A stretch of 36,410 nt of DNA from Myxococcales bacterium (GTDB lineage Bacteria; Myxococcota_A; UBA9160; UBA4427). This document shows, piece after piece, positions 8,284-16,451 of the stretch. Under the pieces are notes generated by a model that saw only the letters and a program-made list of their open reading frames with translations, made no database searches and was not told where the DNA came from. Position 1 is the stretch's first letter, and each line of letters opens with the position of its first letter. A program made the translations under genes and the position numbers. Where the stretch lies: positions 1 through 36,410 of the forward strand of contig JAAZXM010000039.1 of NCBI GenBank assembly GCA_014240165.1, written 5' to 3'.

Positions 8284-9054
8284 CTAAAAGCTGTCCGACC
8301 GGGTCAGGGCATCGGCCCCGCCATCCACGTACCAGATGGACCCGTGCACGAAGCCGCCGTGAGGGCCCATCAGGAAAGCAATCACCTCGCCCACTTCCTC
8401 GGGGCTGCCCCACCGCCCCACCGGGACCTTGAATTCCCGGATCGCGTCGCCGATGCCCGGGGTATCGAGGCCGCCCTGGAGAAGCGGGGTCTGGATCGGC
8501 CCGGGGGCCACGGCGTTCAGACGCACGCCCGCTTCACCCCACTGGGCCGCCCGCCGACGGATCGCGGTCCCCACGGCATTCTTGCTCAGCATATAGACCA
8601 ATTGCCCGGTGCACTCTTCCTCCGCCACCCGGCAGGCCTCGGTCTCGTCCCCCGCCAGCATGGCCTGGACCAGGGGCGTCTCCACCGCGTCGGGCACCAA
8701 TTGGGCGCTATTCGAACAAATCGCCACCGCCGAGGGATCGCTGCCCTTGGACAAAGCGGGTAGGAAGGCGTCGAGGAGTTCGACGACCCCGAAGTAGTTC
8801 ACAGAGGCCACCAGGGCGTTCTTGCCGATATGCCCGCCCAGACCGGCGCAGAGCACTGTCCCGTCCAGGGTTCCCCCGCAGGCCTCGAGGGTCTCGTCGA
8901 TGGCCCGGGCGCGCCCGTCGGCCGTGGACAGATCCGCGGCCACCTCCACATCCCTCAGGTCGATGCCGATGACGCGGTGGCCATCGGCCTCGATGCGTTT
9001 TCGCGTGGCCGCTCCGATTCCCGTCGCACAGCCGCTGATGGCAAAAGTGCCCAT
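8284..9054 (-). CDS. SDR, 3-alpha-hydroxysteroid dehydrogenase/carbonyl reductase-like
   Basis: NAD(P)-dependent SDR of 256 residues. The cofactor loop is SGCATGIG at 7-14. Catalytic residues are Ser114 or Ser116 (ICSNSAQ), Tyr154 and Lys158 (YMLSK). A long insertion between Ser and Tyr (about residues 120-150) and the length of about 257 match the 3-alpha-HSD/carbonyl reductase branch, known from Comamonas testosteroni HsdA, where Ser114, Tyr155 and Lys159 act. The C-terminus keeps VAPGPIQTPLL and IWYVDGG. ATG 9054 follows a GGGAG ribosome site; the longer frame to 9219 has no homology. A steroid or xenobiotic carbonyl substrate is inference. It converges with the sirtuin gene, 32 bases apart. 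Confidence 0.85.
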   Translation of the reverse strand: MGTFAISGCATGIGAATRKRIEADGHRVIGIDLRDVEVAADLSTADGRARAIDETLEACGGTLDGTVLCAGLGGHIGKNALVASVNYFGVVELLDAFLPALSKGSDPSAVAICSNSAQLVPDAVETPLVQAMLAGDETEACRVAEEECTGQLVYMLSKNAVGTAIRRRAAQWGEAGVRLNAVAPGPIQTPLLQGGLDTPGIGDAIREFKVPVGRWGSPEEVGEVIAFLMGPHGGFVHGSIWYVDGGADALTRSDSF

Positions 9055-9315
9055 GGTTTTTCTCCCTATCCGAGGTGTCACCCGGGCGGCTCGAAGACCT
9101 GGGTATCCGATCCGGCCACGCGCCCGCGCGCCCCCTCCGTAGACGTCTTCGGGCCTGGAGTGCGGCGCGTGCGAGCGGGGGTTTAACTCAATCCATCCCC
9201 CCTGCCCAGCGTCCGGCATCCCGGGGCGCTCGCCGCTACTCTTGCGCCGCTCTACACGCCCTCTTTCGTCTCATTGACCTTGGCCCGCTCGAAAAGGCCC
9301 CCGGATCTCCCTGCC

Positions 9316-10650
9316 ATGCGCCTGCCCCTCCTCGATCTCAGCCAGTCCGCGGACCGCGAAGCCTGGTCGACGCGCTTGGCCCAATTGCGGGCGACCGTAT
9401 CCCTGGAAGGTGAGGAGGCGATCGCGGTGGCTCGCCTCGTCGAGGATGTGCGCCAGCGCGGTGATGACGCGGTGGTGGATGCCATGCGGCAATTTACCGA
9501 CCCGGCATTTTCAGCGGATCGGATCCAGGTGAGTTCCGACGAAATGGACCGCGCCGAGGCGGCCCTGGATCCCGCCCTGCGCTCGGCCCTGGAAGACGCC
9601 ATCGAGAACGTGCGGGCCTACCAGACGCATATCCGCCCCTCGGATCCACCGCGGCTGCAACGGGCCGGGGCGGAACTCGGGCTTCGCTTCAGTCCCGTGG
9701 CCAGCGCGGGGCTGACGGTGCCCGGGGGCGTGGCCGTACTCGTTTCAACCCTCGTCATGCTCGCTGTCCCCGCGCTCGCAGCTGGGGTCGACCCCCGGCA
9801 ACTGCGGGTGGTGAACCCGCCCCCGACCCGGCGACCCGGGGCTGAGGCCCGGGACATCGCCCCGGAATTGATGGCCTGCTGCCGCATGTTGGGGATCGAA
9901 ACCCTCTACCGCATCGGGGGGGCCCAGGCAGTGGCTGCCCTGGCCTTCGGGACCGAGCGCGTCGAGGCAGTGGAGATGATCGCCGGGCCGGGAAACGTTT
10001 ACGTACAACTCGCGAAGCAGCGAGTGGCTGGCCAATGCGGCACGGATGGCGGCTTCTATGGTCCCAGCGAGATCGTCACGATTGCCGACGAGAGCGCCGA
10101 TCCGGGCTGCGTCGCGGCGGACTTGATCGCCCAGGCAGAGCACGACCCGGGCAAGTGTTTTCTCGTGGCGTGGTCGCGCGACGTGGTCGAACGCATCATG
10201 GCCGAAGTCGAGAGCCAACTCGCGGCCAGGGGCCGGGCGCAGGCCATCGAGGCTGCGCTCCAGAACGAATCCGCGGCTCTGGTGGTGGCGGGCGAAGACG
10301 AAGCTGCGCAAGTTGCGGATGAAATCGCCGCCGAACATGTCAACCTCGCTGTTCACGACCCTGAGGCCTGGCTGGATCGTCTTCGCAACGGAGGAGAATT
10401 CTTCCTGGGCGATCAGACACCGGTGGCCGCCGGGGACTACTACGCCGGGCCCAGTCATTGCCTGCCCACGGGCAGCACCGCACGCTTCGCCAGCGGGATC
10501 AGCGTCTACACCTTCCTCAAGCGCAGCGGCACGGTTCACTATCGCGACGGCATGCCGGCCGAGGCGGTCGATGCCGTGGCCCGCCTGGCCGAACTCGAGG
10601 GCCTCGATGCACACGCGGCGTCGGCGCGTATCCGGCGCAAGCAACCCTAG
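9316..10650 (+). CDS. hisD: Histidinol dehydrogenase
   Basis: Zinc enzyme that oxidises L-histidinol to L-histidine in two NAD-dependent steps. The 444 residues keep the family order: LTVPGGVAVLVSTLVM, PPPTRRPG, the GGAQAVAALAFGT block, GPGNVYVQLAKQ, GPSEIVTIADE, QAEHDPG (zinc/catalytic Gln and His), AAEHVNL (Glu-His pair), AGDYYAGPSHCLPTG and the final LDAHAAS His. Small departures from the consensus are YGPSE for AGPSE and AEHVNL for the usual PEHLEI-like segment; all catalytic positions I can align are present. The ATG at 9316 starts the family homology. No other his genes are nearby, so a paralogous role on another amino alcohol is possible. Confidence 0.88.
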   Translation: MRLPLLDLSQSADREAWSTRLAQLRATVSLEGEEAIAVARLVEDVRQRGDDAVVDAMRQFTDPAFSADRIQVSSDEMDRAEAALDPALRSALEDAIENVRAYQTHIRPSDPPRLQRAGAELGLRFSPVASAGLTVPGGVAVLVSTLVMLAVPALAAGVDPRQLRVVNPPPTRRPGAEARDIAPELMACCRMLGIETLYRIGGAQAVAALAFGTERVEAVEMIAGPGNVYVQLAKQRVAGQCGTDGGFYGPSEIVTIADESADPGCVAADLIAQAEHDPGKCFLVAWSRDVVERIMAEVESQLAARGRAQAIEAALQNESAALVVAGEDEAAQVADEIAAEHVNLAVHDPEAWLDRLRNGGEFFLGDQTPVAAGDYYAGPSHCLPTGSTARFASGISVYTFLKRSGTVHYRDGMPAEAVDAVARLAELEGLDAHAASARIRRKQP

Positions 10651-10663
10651 AAACCGTGCCGCC

Positions 10664-12430
10664 TCAGAAGGTGGCCGCGACGACCCGGAACTCGACTCCG
10701 TAATCCTGCAGGCTCTTCTCCCCGCGCTCTTCCACCGAGATCAGGCGGATCCCGTAGATGAACTCGAAGCGCAGTCGCGGGGATGGCGCCCAAACCGCCT
10801 CCACGCCGATGCTCGCCAGGTCGACGTGACTGGTTTCCTTGCGGTCGGGCTCGGTCCAGGAGCGTCCCATGTCGACGAAGGGCCCCGCCCTGAGCAGGGT
10901 TCGACCGGCGGGCGAGCGCAGTAGGGGAATCCGCGCTTCGAACCCCAACGAATACCCGTTATCACGAACTTCCTGGTTTTCGCGGTACCCCCGTACGCTC
11001 GAACGCCCGCCCACGGAAAAGCGCTCGAAGGGAAGCAAAGGGTCAAGCGCGATTTGAACAGTGCCCCGGGCCAGGAACTCGATGCCGCTGTTCTCCATCC
11101 GCTTCAGCCATTGGGCCTGGCCCAGCCAGGCCGCGAACTCGCCTTTGTCCTCGGCACTGGTCGTCGCTCCGAGCGCATCCAGACCCACGCTCCACGTGGA
11201 ACGGAAGGCGAAGGCCTGTTGCCCTGTCTGAAAGACAACGCCTTGAAAGAAACGCAACACGAAATCACGCGAATTGCCCTGGGAATCAACCGCCTGGGTG
11301 AAGTTGAAAGGAAAGCCCAAGGCCGTTGAGCGACTCTGGCGCCACTCGGTTCGCAGACCCGCTTCGATCTCCCAGCCGTCCGCCCGGAAAACGGGACGCG
11401 CGACGGTGATGGCCGCCGCCATGTAGCGGCTTCGAATATCGAGGGCTTCGAGGCTCTCGTCCACGATCACGGCCTCGCTGTAGCGGAAATCACTGGAGAT
11501 TTCGGTTCCACCCGGGCCCAATGGAATTCGGTAATCCAGTTGAAGATCAGTGAGACCCGAGGAAAGACCGGCCATCACTCCGAAGCGATCGCCTCGGCCC
11601 GCCAGGGGGTTCATCACGGCTACGCCGACATGGCCGCCGTACTCACCGATCAAGGGGTTGTAGATGTCGCCGAAATCGAGGCTGGCACTCACGCGGTCGC
11701 TCTCGAGCACTTCAAGAAAAAGCACCGCCCGATCGCGCGACACCCCGGGGCGAAGGGTCCCGCGCAGGGAGCGAATCCCGGGCTGCCCCTGGAGCACCCG
11801 GATGCGCCGTTCGAGCGCGTAGGCGTTGAGCGGGATACCGGGTTCGCCGAGCAAGCGCTCTCGGATGAACGAAGCCCGATAGCCATGGTTGCCGCTGACC
11901 ACCACGTCGGCCAACTGGCCCTCCACCATTTGGACCCGGAGCACGCCGTTCTCGAAATCCTGGTCGGGCAAGACCGCCCAGCTATTCACGTAGCCCGCCG
12001 TGACCAGCAATTTCGTCAGACCATCGGCCAGGGCCTGAAGGTCCTCGCTCCCCAGGGCGCGGCCGATGTAGGGCGACGTGAGTTCGGCGACTCGCTCGGC
12101 AGCGAGCACGGTATTCCCCTCCACCTGAACTGCGCTCACCTGGACGGAAAGGGGAAGCCCCGCGATGCCGGGCAGACCGCGAATGATTTCGGGCGGGACC
12201 AGGGACTCCGGGGCCGGCTCGCTTGAGGGCGCAGGGGCCGGTTGGGGTATGGGGAGCGGGCGGTTCCCGGGAAAGTCCGGAAAATTGGGGGATTCCTGGG
12301 CCGCTGCGGGCGCGGCGAGTACGCCCAGGAGAGCGGCCAGGCCCAGCCATCCCGGCCCGCTTCGAGCGCGCCCCGGCTTGCAGCCCTCGCTCTCGCTCCG
12401 CCCGTTCTCCACGCTCACCGACCCGGCCAC
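10664..12430 (-). CDS. Two-partner secretion outer-membrane transporter (TpsB; ShlB/FhaC family)
   Basis: Outer-membrane beta-barrel of about 588 residues that in this family exports or activates a large TpsA exoprotein. A signal peptide precedes the AAPAAAQES cleavage region at about residues 40-50. A proline-rich linker follows, then a POTRA domain (about 92-170, LSVQVSAVQVEGNTVLA), a second POTRA-like part (about 172-245), and a strand-rich barrel. The barrel holds the diagnostic VRGY motif at 479-482 within GGRSSVRGYREN. It ends with Phe (VVAATF), the usual C-terminal barrel signature. GTG 12430 is chosen because GGAGG lies seven bases before it; other in-frame GTG codons at 12466 and 12418 are possible. 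No TpsA partner lies in the window. Confidence 0.9.
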   Translation of the reverse strand: MAGSVSVENGRSESEGCKPGRARSGPGWLGLAALLGVLAAPAAAQESPNFPDFPGNRPLPIPQPAPAPSSEPAPESLVPPEIIRGLPGIAGLPLSVQVSAVQVEGNTVLAAERVAELTSPYIGRALGSEDLQALADGLTKLLVTAGYVNSWAVLPDQDFENGVLRVQMVEGQLADVVVSGNHGYRASFIRERLLGEPGIPLNAYALERRIRVLQGQPGIRSLRGTLRPGVSRDRAVLFLEVLESDRVSASLDFGDIYNPLIGEYGGHVGVAVMNPLAGRGDRFGVMAGLSSGLTDLQLDYRIPLGPGGTEISSDFRYSEAVIVDESLEALDIRSRYMAAAITVARPVFRADGWEIEAGLRTEWRQSRSTALGFPFNFTQAVDSQGNSRDFVLRFFQGVVFQTGQQAFAFRSTWSVGLDALGATTSAEDKGEFAAWLGQAQWLKRMENSGIEFLARGTVQIALDPLLPFERFSVGGRSSVRGYRENQEVRDNGYSLGFEARIPLLRSPAGRTLLRAGPFVDMGRSWTEPDRKETSHVDLASIGVEAVWAPSPRLRFEFIYGIRLISVEERGEKSLQDYGVEFRVVAATF

Positions 12431-12574
12431 CGTCTCGCCTCCCGCATCCGGTGGAGTATGCCGCACCCTCCTCCCAGAGGTTGGGTGCCCGCCCTCCGCG
12501 ATGCGCCGCGGATTGCCGATCTTTCCTTACGCTCTACGCTCCCGGCTTCACCGACGACGCCCAAGGAGGCCCCC

Positions 12575-13378
12575 GTGTCGATTCCCGCATTCAAAACCCT
12601 GAAGGTCGAGATCGAAGGCCAGTTGGGGCGCTTGACCCTGACCCAGCCCGAGAGGCTGAATCCCCTGGGCTCCGACACGCTCACGGAGATCGCCGAGGCC
12701 GCTCATTTCCTGGATCGCGACCGGGACCTCAAGGTGGTGGTGGTCTCCGGCGAGGGCCGAGCCTTCTCTGCGGGTGCGGACGTTTCCAGCTTCGGCCAGG
12801 CCGACGGCGAGGGCCCAGCGGATCCTCGCCACGACGCCGACCGAGGCCGAGTCATGGCCGATGCCATGGAAAACCTGAGCGCAGTGACGGTGGCGAGTAT
12901 TCGAGGGCATTGCGTGGGCGGAGGCGTCGTGCTCGCCGCAACCTGCGACCTCCGGGTTGTGGCCTCCGATGCCCGTTTCTCCATTCCCGAAATCGATCTC
13001 GGCATCCCCCTGGCCTGGGGCGGCATCCCGCGCCTGGTGCGTGAGGTTGGGCCCGCTTTGACCAAGGAATTGGTGATGACCTGTCGGCCCTTTGGGGCCG
13101 AGGAAGCTCGCGCGGCCGGCTTCGTCAACCGCGTGGTGGACCCGGAAGAGCTGGACTCCGAGGTCGAGAAACTCGTGGAGACCCTGCTCGAGAAGCCCAA
13201 ACTCGCGCTGCTCTCCACCAAGCGCCATACCAACGCAGTGACGTCGGAGATGTTGGGGATGACGCGAAGTTGGTCCGATGCCGACGGACTCCTCGCGGGA
13301 CTCAGAGATCCCGAGGGCAAAGCCTCGGCGGCGCGTTACCTGGAGCGCGTACGAAGCCGGAGTTCTCCCAAGAACTGA
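12575..13378 (+). CDS. Enoyl-CoA hydratase/isomerase family protein
   Basis: Crotonase-fold protein of 267 residues that would act on an acyl-CoA thioester. The oxyanion-hole segments GRAFSAGAD (about residues 65-73) and GHCVGGGVVLAA, followed by CDLRVVASDARFSIPEIDLGI, are clear. Of the two catalytic glutamates of classical hydratases, the one in PE (SIPEI) is kept, but the other, normally in GGGxEL, is Val here (GGGVVL). A plain hydratase reaction is therefore doubtful; isomerase, hydrolase or another crotonase chemistry is possible. GTG 12575 follows AAGGAGG at good spacing; the open frame extending to 12242 lies antisense to the TpsB gene and is rejected. It converges with the PhyH gene, 13 bases apart. 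Confidence 0.88.
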   Translation: MSIPAFKTLKVEIEGQLGRLTLTQPERLNPLGSDTLTEIAEAAHFLDRDRDLKVVVVSGEGRAFSAGADVSSFGQADGEGPADPRHDADRGRVMADAMENLSAVTVASIRGHCVGGGVVLAATCDLRVVASDARFSIPEIDLGIPLAWGGIPRLVREVGPALTKELVMTCRPFGAEEARAAGFVNRVVDPEELDSEVEKLVETLLEKPKLALLSTKRHTNAVTSEMLGMTRSWSDADGLLAGLRDPEGKASAARYLERVRSRSSPKN

Positions 13379-13391
13379 GCCGCTGATCGGC

Positions 13392-14162
13392 TTATTGGGC
13401 CGGCGTCGGAATCGTCCGCATCACGGGTTCACGCTTGCGCGGGCCTGCTGGTCGTTCGCAGGCCTGGGCGGCGTAATGCACCGAGATGGCCCGGCGACAC
13501 GCCTCGGTTTGGTTGCGTCCGCTGCCGTGAACCAGCAGAGGATGAAAGAGAAGCGTATCCCCGGGTGACATTTCCATGTGTACGCGGGCTTCCGCCTCTG
13601 CCCCGACCGCACCCATGAAACCGCTGTTGATGAATTCCCATTTGGGTTTGTCGTGGGGCAGCAGGCCCAGCCGATGGCTCCCGGGAATCACCGAAAGGCA
13701 GCCATTCTCCCGGGTGGTCGGCGAAAGAGCGGTCCAACTCGCGACGATTCCGTCGGCCGGTCGCAAGCTGAAATAGCGAAGGTCCTGGTGCAGGGGGTGC
13801 CGCCCGTCGATTTCCGGCGGCTTATTGAACACGTTGGTGGAGATCGTCCGCAACGCGGGCCCCAGCAGAGAGCGAACCGGGCCAAGAATACGATCGTCCA
13901 GCGCGTAGCCGAAAAGCAGGGGATCGTTCTCGAAGCTCAGAACCTTGTTGACCCCATTGACCGGGTCGGTCGGCGCCACGACGCCCCTGGCGACCATGAC
14001 ATCACGCATGATGACCAACCCCTCGCTCGGGGCGACACGCCCGCTCGCAAGGTCGAGGAAGCGCTCTTCCAAGCGCGCCAGGCGATCGGGATCGATGAGC
14101 CCGGGGAGCAGCACGTAGCCCTGATCCCGATAGGCATCCAGATCCGCCGCGGAGAGGGTCAT
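13392..14162 (-). CDS. Phytanoyl-CoA dioxygenase (PhyH) family protein
   Basis: Fe(II)/2-oxoglutarate-dependent oxygenase of 256 residues. The facial triad is visible as His125 and Asp127 in HQD and the distal His212 in VHGSGRN; Arg224 (CRRAISVHY) is placed to bind 2-oxoglutarate. The start is LSAADLDAYRDQGYVLLPGLI, a typical PhyH amino end. ATG 14162 is preferred over an open extension to 14282. The family hydroxylates many small molecules including acyl-CoAs, so the substrate is unknown. Its neighbour on the other strand is a crotonase-fold protein, which is compatible with, but does not prove, a role in lipid breakdown. Confidence 0.88.
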   Translation of the reverse strand: MTLSAADLDAYRDQGYVLLPGLIDPDRLARLEERFLDLASGRVAPSEGLVIMRDVMVARGVVAPTDPVNGVNKVLSFENDPLLFGYALDDRILGPVRSLLGPALRTISTNVFNKPPEIDGRHPLHQDLRYFSLRPADGIVASWTALSPTTRENGCLSVIPGSHRLGLLPHDKPKWEFINSGFMGAVGAEAEARVHMEMSPGDTLLFHPLLVHGSGRNQTEACRRAISVHYAAQACERPAGPRKREPVMRTIPTPAQ

Positions 14163-14294
14163 GGCGGTAGCTAAGCGCAGCCATTCATCCGAAGCCAGCC
14201 CGGTTCGGCGCCTGACTTTTGCGCCGCCCGGAGGTACGCTCGGCTTTTCTCGGCCGAAACCCATGAAAAGTGGCCTCATCAAGGAGCGAAAACC

Positions 14295-15170
14295 ATGAAG
14301 CGAGTCCTTATCTCCGGCGCCAATTCAGGGATCGGTCGAGCCACCGCCATCCGCCTCGCTGCCGAGGGCTACACCGTTTTCGCCGGCATGCGCGATGTCG
14401 GCAAAGCGGCCAAGGTCGTCGAAGGCGCCGCTGCCGCGGGCGCCCGGGTCGAACCCATTGCTCTGGACGTAAACGATGAGACCTCCGTACGAGACGCCGT
14501 CGCGAAAATAGAGAGCGACTCGGGTTCGGTGGACATTCTCATCAACAACGCGGGCATCGCGTTGAATGCCGCTTTGGAAGACGTAGACATCGAACGAGGC
14601 AAGGAGGTCTTCGAGACCAATTTCTGGGGGATCATCCGCTGCACCCAGGCCGTTCTCCCCGGCATGCGGGCTCAGGGTTCGGGTCATGTCATGAATATCA
14701 GTTCTGTCGCGGGTCGAATCGCGGCCATTGGCCAACTGGTCTACTCCGCCTCCAAGTGGGCTGTGGAGGCCATGAGCGAGAACCTTGCCCAGGAGATGGC
14801 CCCTTTCGGGATTCGCGTCTCCATCATCGAACCCGGCGTCACCCGTACTGCGATTCTGCCCAAGAATATGGGGCATCCTGAGCCTACGGAATACACGGAT
14901 GCCTACCGGCGCATGCTTCAATTCTACGCCCGGGGCATCGTGGCCAATACGCCGGCAGAAGAAGTCGCTGGCGTGATCCACGGAGCGATCGAGGACCCCG
15001 CGCCCCGACTCCGCTACCCCTGCGCATGGGGAGGCGTGGAACTCTGCGAGGGGCGCGCCCGGCTCAGCGACGAGGCATGGGTAGGACTCGGTGCGTGCAA
15101 GAGCGACGAGGAATACTACGCAGCATTCGAGAGCTGCTTTGGCCTGGATATTCGTACGCCGACTGGCTGA
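14295..15170 (+). CDS. SDR family oxidoreductase
   Basis: NAD(P)-dependent SDR of 291 residues. It has ISGANSGIGRA at 6-16, NNAG at 84-87, Ser136/137 (NISSVAG), Tyr150 and Lys154 (YSASK), and IIEPGVTRTAIL after the active site. This layout is like retinol- and 17-beta-HSD-like SDRs that have a longer C-terminal region instead of the FabG ending. That region carries a conserved-looking CAWGGVELCEG and ends near EEYYAAFESCFGLDI. The start ATG 14295 follows AAGGAGCG. A TACGCT hexamer at 14235-14240 may be part of its promoter. It is divergent from the PhyH gene and convergent with the ketoacyl synthase gene. Substrate unknown. Confidence 0.88.
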   Translation: MKRVLISGANSGIGRATAIRLAAEGYTVFAGMRDVGKAAKVVEGAAAAGARVEPIALDVNDETSVRDAVAKIESDSGSVDILINNAGIALNAALEDVDIERGKEVFETNFWGIIRCTQAVLPGMRAQGSGHVMNISSVAGRIAAIGQLVYSASKWAVEAMSENLAQEMAPFGIRVSIIEPGVTRTAILPKNMGHPEPTEYTDAYRRMLQFYARGIVANTPAEEVAGVIHGAIEDPAPRLRYPCAWGGVELCEGRARLSDEAWVGLGACKSDEEYYAAFESCFGLDIRTPTG

Positions 15171-15203
15171 GCGGGAAGGCCCGGGCTGGCTCTGCGGGCG
15201 GAG

Positions 15204-16325
15204 TCAGCGCCGCTCGAGCAGCACGCTCCCGATGGAATAGCCCGCCCCGAAAGAGCAGAGCACGCCGAGCGCGCCCGAAGCCAGGTCGCTATTGAATTTA
15301 TGAAAAGCGATCACCGAGCCCGCGCTGCTCGTATTGGCGTACTCGTCCAGCACCACCGGGGCTTCGCCCTCGCTGGGCTCGCGTCCAAGCACCTTTTTCG
15401 AGATCAGTTCGTTCATTCCCAAATTGGCCTGATGGAGCCACATGCGGGCCAGGCTGTCGGCCTTGCAGCCCTCCTCCTCGAGATGCGCTTCGATGTGCTT
15501 CGCGACCATCGGGCAAACTTCCTTGAAGACCTTCCTTCCCCGCTGGCGAAAGACCCGTTCGTGGGGGTGTCGCTCCCCATCTTCCGAAGGATTCATGAAG
15601 CCAAAATCGTTCCGGATATTGTTCGAGTAGAGGGTCTGGAGCCGGGTACTCTTCACCGTCCAGCCGTCTCGGGGCGACTCCGGATCGTCCGCTTCGACGA
15701 TCACCGCTGTACAGGCGTCGCCGAAGATGAAATGGTAGTCGCGCAATTCAAAGTTGTTGTGTGCCGACGTGATTTCGGGGCTCACAACGGCCACGCAAGT
15801 CGCCGACCCGCAGCGCACCGCATCCACCGCAGCCTGGATGCCAAAAGTCGCCGAAGAGCACGCCACATTCATGTCATAAGCCCAGCCGCCCGCGCCCAGC
15901 GCGCTCTGTACCTCGACCGAGACAGCCGGGTAGGCACGCTGAAGATTCGAGCAGGCCACGATCACGGCGTCCACGTCTTCGGCTTTCCGGCCCGCCTGCT
16001 CCAAGGCTTCGCCAATCGCCTTCAGGGCAATTTCGCATTGAATCGAATCTTCCTCCTCGCTGCGAAGAGGCAGGTGGGGACGCAATCGCTTGGGGTCGAG
16101 TACGCCCGCCTTGTCGATCACGTAGCGGTGATGAACCCCCGAGGCGCGTACGATGAAACGTTCGCTGGGAAGATCCCGCTCCTCGAGCTCGCCGCTCTCG
16201 ATGGCTTCTGCATTTTCGCTATTCCAGGCCTCCACCGCCTGGGAAAGCGAGGCCACCAACTCGGCATTGGTAATCCCCTCATCGGGTGTCCACAGCCCGG
16301 ACCCGGTCAGAACCGCTTGCTTCAC
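15204..16325 (-). CDS. Beta-ketoacyl-ACP synthase III, PA3286 (beta-ketodecanoyl-ACP synthase) type
   Basis: Condensing enzyme of 373 residues. The catalytic triad is Cys156 (NVACSSATFG), His298 (WLHQAN) and Asn331 (DEYANTSSAGS). Length and long stretches such as VIVACSNLQRAYPA, NNIRNDFGF, GRKVFKEVCPMVAKHIEAHL and SFGAGYSIGSVLL match, from memory, the Pseudomonas aeruginosa PA3286 enzyme, which condenses octanoyl-CoA with malonyl-ACP and feeds beta-oxidation products back into fatty acid synthesis. GTG 16325 is chosen because AAGGAG precedes it by eight bases; the frame is open to 16406. Its divergent neighbour is an SDR 126 bases away. The ortholog call is by recalled similarity; no search was possible. 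Confidence 0.88.
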   Translation of the reverse strand: MKQAVLTGSGLWTPDEGITNAELVASLSQAVEAWNSENAEAIESGELEERDLPSERFIVRASGVHHRYVIDKAGVLDPKRLRPHLPLRSEEEDSIQCEIALKAIGEALEQAGRKAEDVDAVIVACSNLQRAYPAVSVEVQSALGAGGWAYDMNVACSSATFGIQAAVDAVRCGSATCVAVVSPEITSAHNNFELRDYHFIFGDACTAVIVEADDPESPRDGWTVKSTRLQTLYSNNIRNDFGFMNPSEDGERHPHERVFRQRGRKVFKEVCPMVAKHIEAHLEEEGCKADSLARMWLHQANLGMNELISKKVLGREPSEGEAPVVLDEYANTSSAGSVIAFHKFNSDLASGALGVLCSFGAGYSIGSVLLERR

Positions 16326-16439
16326 GAGGCACTCCTTCTGGATCGATGAGGCAGGGCATTCGACGCTATGCCTGTTGAGGCTAGCTCCCACCACGATCTC
16401 GGCCAATGCCTGCGCGCCTCAGCGGACGAAGCAATGAGA

Positions 16440-16445
16440 TAGAGT
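16440..16445 (+). promoter_or_regulatory. -10-like hexamer six bases before the SDR start (leaderless)
   Basis: TAGAGT ends at 16445 and the ATG is at 16452, so six bases lie between. No convincing -35 is visible. The same spacing is seen at greB, 3324 and 32183. Confidence 0.4.
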
Positions 16446-16451
16446 CCGTGC

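Noticed and set aside
12242-12574. N-terminal extension of the crotonase homologue
   Set aside because: It is antisense to the TpsB signal-peptide region; GTG 12575 has AAGGAGG before it.
16355-16372. GGCAT-N8-ATGCC inverted repeat upstream of the ketoacyl synthase as a third copy of the TTGGCAT-N6-TGCC element
   Set aside because: The spacing differs by three bases and the TT before GGCA is missing, so I do not count it as the same site.
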